Shown here: positions 12,624 to 16,071 of the stretch, one piece after another
How positions within the stretch are numbered: the stretch's first letter is position 1
How the letters are laid out: every line of letters begins with the position of its first letter
Origin: JBFIHF01 sp964411125
GTDB taxonomy: Bacteria > Myxococcota_A > Bradymonadia > Bradymonadales > Bradymonadaceae
DNA length: 16,071 nt
Assembly: GCA_964411125.1 (NCBI GenBank)
Contig: CAYPJU010000106.1
Coordinates: 1-16,071, forward strand
Direction of reading: 5' to 3'
The notes under the pieces: model-generated
Told to the model about the DNA's origin: nothing
What the model saw: the letters and a program-made list of their open reading frames with translations, nothing else
Database searches by the model: none
Translations under genes and position numbers: made by a program

Positions 12624-14783
12624 ATGGCGAAGAAAAATCGGGTGACGCTGTCGGTCGAAGACGACATTGCGTACGTGAAGATCGACGTGCCGGGGGAGCA
12701 GGTGAACACCCTCTCCGCGGCGCTCATCGACGAGATGGAAGGGGTCCTCGAGGACGTGAAGTCCCGAACGGGGCTGAAGGGAGCGGTGCTCCACAGCGGG
12801 AAGAAGGACTTCATCGTCGGCTTCGACATCAAGGAGTTCTCCGAGTACGCCGACGATCCATCGAAGATGAAGGCGGTCGCGACGCGCGGTCACGAGTTGA
12901 TGAACAGCTTCGGCGAGCTGCCGTTTCCGGTCGTCGCGGCGATCCACGGAAACTGCCTCGGCGGCGGTCTCGAGGTCGCGCTCGCCTGCGATGCACGCGT
13001 GGCGTCCGACTCGGACCGCACGAAGCTCGGGTTTCCGGAGGTCCAGTTGGGGCTGTTCCCGGGCGGCGGCGGGACGCAGCGCCTTCCGCGGCTGATCGAT
13101 CTCCAGGTAGCGCTCGACATGATCCTGACGGCGAAGAACCTGAACGCCCGCAAGGCGAAGAAGGTCGGGCTCGTCGACGACGTCGTTCACCCCGGCATCC
13201 TCGTCGAGGTCGCAGCGTCGCTCGCGCGAAAGCTGCATGACGAGAACAAGAAGGGGAAGAAGGAAGGCAACGTCTTCGACCAGCTCGTCAGCGACCCGAT
13301 GAAGGTCGCGGCCCGGACGCCGGCGCGCGGGCTCATCTTCAACAAGGCGCGCGAGATGGTGCAGAAAGAGACGGGCGGCCACTACCCCGCGCCGCTCGAC
13401 GCGATCGACTGCATCGAGATCGGGCTCAAAGAGGGGATGAAGGCGGGGATCGAGTGCGAGATCGAGCGCTTCGCGAAGCTCGTGCAGACCGACGTCTCAC
13501 GGAACCTGCGCGGCGTCTTCTTCATGAAGCAGGCGGTCGACAAAGACCCGATCGTCGGCGCGGACGTCGAACCGGTCGAGGTTCGACGCGTCGGCGTTCT
13601 CGGCGCGGGCCTCATGGGGGCGGGCATCACTCAGGTGCTCGCCTACAACGGCTACGACGTGCGCCTCAAGGACAAGGACGCCGAGGGGCTCGGCTGGGGA
13701 CTGAACTACGCGAGCGACCTCTTCGACAAGGCGGTGAAGTACAAGAAGATGACGGCGCAGAAGGCCGACGTTGCGTTCGGTCGCATCTCGGGGACGGCGT
13801 CGTACGACGGCATCGGGACGAGCGACCTCGTGATCGAGGCGGTGTTCGAGGACAAGGACCTCAAACACCGGATGATCCGCGACGTCGAGGAGGCCGGAAA
13901 CGAGGACCTGATCTACGCGTCGAACACTTCGACGATCCCGATCGGCGACCTCGCGAAGGCGTCCGAACGGCCGCAGAACATCATCGGGATGCACTTCTTC
14001 AGCCCCGTTCACAAGATGCCGCTGCTCGAGATCATCAAGACGAACGAGACGTCCGACGTGGCGATCGCGACGGCGCTGAAGGTCGGTCGCGACATGGGGA
14101 AGACGTGCATCGTCGTCAACGACGGGCCCGGGTTCTTCACCAGCCGCGTCATCGGCGCCTACATCAACGAGGCGGGGTGGCTGCTGCAGGAGGGGGCCGC
14201 GATCGAAGACATCGACCGCGCGATGCGCAAGTGGGGCTTCCCCGTCGGCCCGATGAAGCTCGTCGACGAAGTCGGCATCGACGTCGGGCTGAAGGCGGGG
14301 ACGGTCCTCGCCGAGGCTTTCGAAGAGCGATGGGACGCGCCGACGGCGCTCAAAGCGGTCGCCGACGACGGCCGGAAGGGCCGAAAGAACGGCCGCGGGT
14401 TCTACGTCTACGAAGACGGGAAGGCGCAGGAGCCAGATCCGACGGTTTACGACCTGCTCGGCCAGGACCGCGACCGCAAGGAGTTCAGCGAGCAGACGAT
14501 CCAGGATCGCTGCTGGCTCGCGATGCTCAACGAGTGCGCCTACTGCCTGCAGGAAGGGATCGCCGAACGCCCGCGCGACGTCGACATCGGCGTCATCTTC
14601 GGGCTCGGGTTTCCGCCGTTCCGCGGCGGCATCCTGCACCACGCCGACCACGTCGGCATCCAAGCGGTGGTCGACCGGCTCAACCAGCTCGCCGACGAGT
14701 ACGGTGAGCGCCTGCGACCCGCGCTGCTGCTGCGAAACATGGCCGAATCGGGCGACACATTCTTCGACGAAGGGAGGGGCTGA
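12624..14783 (+). CDS. fadJ: Fatty acid oxidation complex alpha subunit (enoyl-CoA hydratase / 3-hydroxyacyl-CoA dehydrogenase)
   Basis: A 719-aa two-domain enzyme of beta-oxidation. The N-terminal crotonase domain (about 1-300) has the two catalytic glutamates, E117 in CLGGGLEVALACDARVA and E139 in GFPEVQLGLFPGGGGTQRLP. The dehydrogenase half has the NAD site VGVLGAGLMGAG (323-334), catalytic H457 in MHFFSPVHKMPLLEI, and NDGPGFFTSRV (499-509), followed by C-terminal dehydrogenase domains ending with the FGLGFPPFRGG motif (659-669). It hydrates 2-enoyl-CoA to L-3-hydroxyacyl-CoA and oxidises it to 3-ketoacyl-CoA. The length and the FadI-type thiolase partner favour FadJ over FadB; FadB-like naming is also defensible. 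The start at 12624 follows AGGTGAGG at the right distance; an ATG at 12579 overlaps the promoter and is rejected. The thiolase gene starts 2 bp after its stop. Confidence 0.93.
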   Translation: MAKKNRVTLSVEDDIAYVKIDVPGEQVNTLSAALIDEMEGVLEDVKSRTGLKGAVLHSGKKDFIVGFDIKEFSEYADDPSKMKAVATRGHELMNSFGELPFPVVAAIHGNCLGGGLEVALACDARVASDSDRTKLGFPEVQLGLFPGGGGTQRLPRLIDLQVALDMILTAKNLNARKAKKVGLVDDVVHPGILVEVAASLARKLHDENKKGKKEGNVFDQLVSDPMKVAARTPARGLIFNKAREMVQKETGGHYPAPLDAIDCIEIGLKEGMKAGIECEIERFAKLVQTDVSRNLRGVFFMKQAVDKDPIVGADVEPVEVRRVGVLGAGLMGAGITQVLAYNGYDVRLKDKDAEGLGWGLNYASDLFDKAVKYKKMTAQKADVAFGRISGTASYDGIGTSDLVIEAVFEDKDLKHRMIRDVEEAGNEDLIYASNTSTIPIGDLAKASERPQNIIGMHFFSPVHKMPLLEIIKTNETSDVAIATALKVGRDMGKTCIVVNDGPGFFTSRVIGAYINEAGWLLQEGAAIEDIDRAMRKWGFPVGPMKLVDEVGIDVGLKAGTVLAEAFEERWDAPTALKAVADDGRKGRKNGRGFYVYEDGKAQEPDPTVYDLLGQDRDRKEFSEQTIQDRCWLAMLNECAYCLQEGIAERPRDVDIGVIFGLGFPPFRGGILHHADHVGIQAVVDRLNQLADEYGERLRPALLLRNMAESGDTFFDEGRG

Positions 14784-14785
14784 AC

Positions 14786-16071
14786 ATGGCATCGAACAAC
14801 CGACAACCACTCGGTGGCAAAGACCGCGTCGCGATCATCGCTGGCGTCCGCACCCCGTTCGTCAAGGCGTGGAGTGAGTACAAGGACCTGAACGAAGCGT
14901 CGCTGTCGCGCACCACGATCAACGAGCTCCTCAACCGCGTCGACTTCGACGCGCGCGAGGTCGGCGCCGTCATCCTCGGCTGCGTCTCGGCGCCGATGAA
15001 CGGCCCGAACGTCGCCCGCGAGGCAGTCCTGCGAAGCCAGGTCCCGAACGACGTCGCGGCCTACACGATCCAGATGTACTGCGCTTCGAGCGGCCAGGCC
15101 GTCATCAACGCCGCGGGCGACATTTTGATGGGCGCGACCGACATCGCGATCGCCGGCGGCGTCGAGTCGATGAGCTCGGCGCAGGCGCGCGTCTCGCTTC
15201 CGCTGTCGCAGGCGCTCAACGACGCAGCCAAAGCGAAGACACTGCAGGGCCGCCTGAAGGCGTTCGCCGACGTCGACCTCGCCGACCTCAAGCCCGACGC
15301 ACCCGCGATCGCCGAGCCGACGACCGGCCTGTCGATGGGGGAGTCGGCCGAAGAGATGGCGAAGGAGTACGGCATCGGCCGGACCGAGCAGGACGAGTAC
15401 GCCCAGATGACGCACCATCGCGCCGCCGCGGCTCACGACGAGGGGCGCTTCACCGAGGTCTTCACCTACCTGGCCGGCGAAGACTTCGACGAGCCGGTCG
15501 AGCGCGACACGCTGGTGCGGGGCGACACGACCGTCGAGAAGATGGCGAAGCTACGCCCGGTCTTCGACAGGAAGCACGGAACGATCACCGCCGCCAACGC
15601 GTCGCCGCTCACCGACGGCGCATCGGCTGTCCTGATGATGCGCGAGTCGAAGGCGAAGGAGCTCGGGCTCGAGCCGATCGCCTACATCCGCTCGCACTCG
15701 ATCGTCGGCCTCGATCTCTTCAAGTACGGGATGCTCCTCGGCCCGACGTTCGCGACCCCCAAAGCGCTCGACCGCGCCGGCGTGAAGTTCGAAGACCTCG
15801 ACATCATCGAGATGCACGAGGCCTTCGCCGCCCAGGTGCTCGCGAACGTGAAGATCTGGGGCTCGGAGAAGCTCTGCAAGGAGGTGGGCCTCGACGGCGC
15901 CATCGGCGAGATCGACTACGACACGTTCAACGTGAACGGCGGCTCGATCCCGATCGGTCATCCGTTCGGCGCGACCGGCGCACGGCTCGTCATGCAGCTC
16001 GCCTACGAGATGCAGCGCCGCGACCAGAACCTCGGGCTGCTGACGGCGTGTGCCGCCGGTGGGTTGGGGCT
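14786..16071 (+). CDS. fadI: Acetyl-CoA C-acyltransferase (FadI-type thiolase), 3' end cut by the window
   Basis: The beta-oxidation thiolase that cleaves 3-ketoacyl-CoA with CoA to acetyl-CoA and a shortened acyl-CoA; it would form the complex with the upstream alpha subunit. Residues seen: nucleophile C99 in IQMYCASSGQAV, H344 in EMHEAFAAQVLAN, H392 in NGGSIPIGHPFGATGAR, and the acid/base C422 in TACAAGG. All catalytic residues are present; 428 complete codons fit, and only a few C-terminal residues should be missing, so the full protein is about 435 aa, closer to FadI (about 436) than to FadA (about 387). The residues after the nucleophile (ASSGQAV) resemble degradative thiolases but are not identical to the usual CASG-QA or CATSFQA patterns. 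The ATG at 14786 is 2 bp after the alpha-subunit stop, with GGGAGGGG upstream within that gene. Confidence 0.92.
   Translation, partial: MASNNRQPLGGKDRVAIIAGVRTPFVKAWSEYKDLNEASLSRTTINELLNRVDFDAREVGAVILGCVSAPMNGPNVAREAVLRSQVPNDVAAYTIQMYCASSGQAVINAAGDILMGATDIAIAGGVESMSSAQARVSLPLSQALNDAAKAKTLQGRLKAFADVDLADLKPDAPAIAEPTTGLSMGESAEEMAKEYGIGRTEQDEYAQMTHHRAAAAHDEGRFTEVFTYLAGEDFDEPVERDTLVRGDTTVEKMAKLRPVFDRKHGTITAANASPLTDGASAVLMMRESKAKELGLEPIAYIRSHSIVGLDLFKYGMLLGPTFATPKALDRAGVKFEDLDIIEMHEAFAAQVLANVKIWGSEKLCKEVGLDGAIGEIDYDTFNVNGGSIPIGHPFGATGARLVMQLAYEMQRRDQNLGLLTACAAGGLG

Noticed and set aside
13497..14810. Minus-strand open frame (437 codons) opposite fadJ
   Set aside because: Antisense to conserved dehydrogenase motifs; composition is typical of a shadow frame.

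Overview
The window is GC-rich (by eye roughly two thirds G+C) and densely coded. It carries three short cysteine-rich lipoprotein genes with Asp/Gly/Ser linkers and an unusually direct type III polyketide operon. The lipoprotein style, GC content and gene mix suggest a Myxococcota-like (former Deltaproteobacteria) chromosome, but no marker gene here proves the lineage. I see no rRNA, tRNA, CRISPR array, transposase or phage gene.

Layout. 1-240: non-coding leader with a weak promoter. 241-777 (+) and 823-1161 (-): two convergent small Cys-rich lipoproteins. 1307-1957 (-): phosphatidylserine synthase PssA. 1958-2199: an inverted pair of two-hairpin REP-like repeats. 2200-3705 (-): an unrecognised membrane protein with two winged-helix-like segments. 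3715-4374 (-): a glyoxalase II-like metallo-beta-lactamase hydrolase, 9 bp upstream of it. 4375-4601: divergent promoter region. 4602-9245 (+): a five-gene, tightly coupled operon of type III polyketide synthase, BpsB/YpbQ-type methyltransferase, acyl carrier protein, fatty acyl-AMP ligase and FAD oxidoreductase. 9337-9633 (+): a third Cys-rich lipoprotein. 9634-9946: tandem hairpin repeats plus a third REP-like copy that is 55/56 identical to the one at 2046. 9947-12478 (+): EamA transporter, SnoaL/NTF2-like protein and alpha/beta hydrolase. 12542-12593: a FadR-type palindromic operator abutting a promoter. 12624 to the window end (+): beta-oxidation alpha subunit and FadI-type thiolase, the latter cut by the window edge.

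How the genes work together. The 4602-9245 operon reads as a self-contained phenolic-lipid pathway. The ligase would adenylate a fatty acid and load it on the dedicated carrier protein. The type III synthase would take that acyl starter and extend it to an alkylpyrone or alkylresorcinol. The membrane methyltransferase would O-methylate it, and the flavoprotein would hydroxylate or otherwise redox-tailor it, possibly to an alkylquinone. The parts resemble Bacillus bpsAB, Streptomyces srsABC and the FAAL-linked mycobacterial type III systems; the FAAL-ACP feed inside the operon is the part most worth testing. The right end degrades fatty acids, and its palindrome suggests repression by a TetR-type acyl-CoA sensor encoded elsewhere. 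The repeat families sit only between genes.
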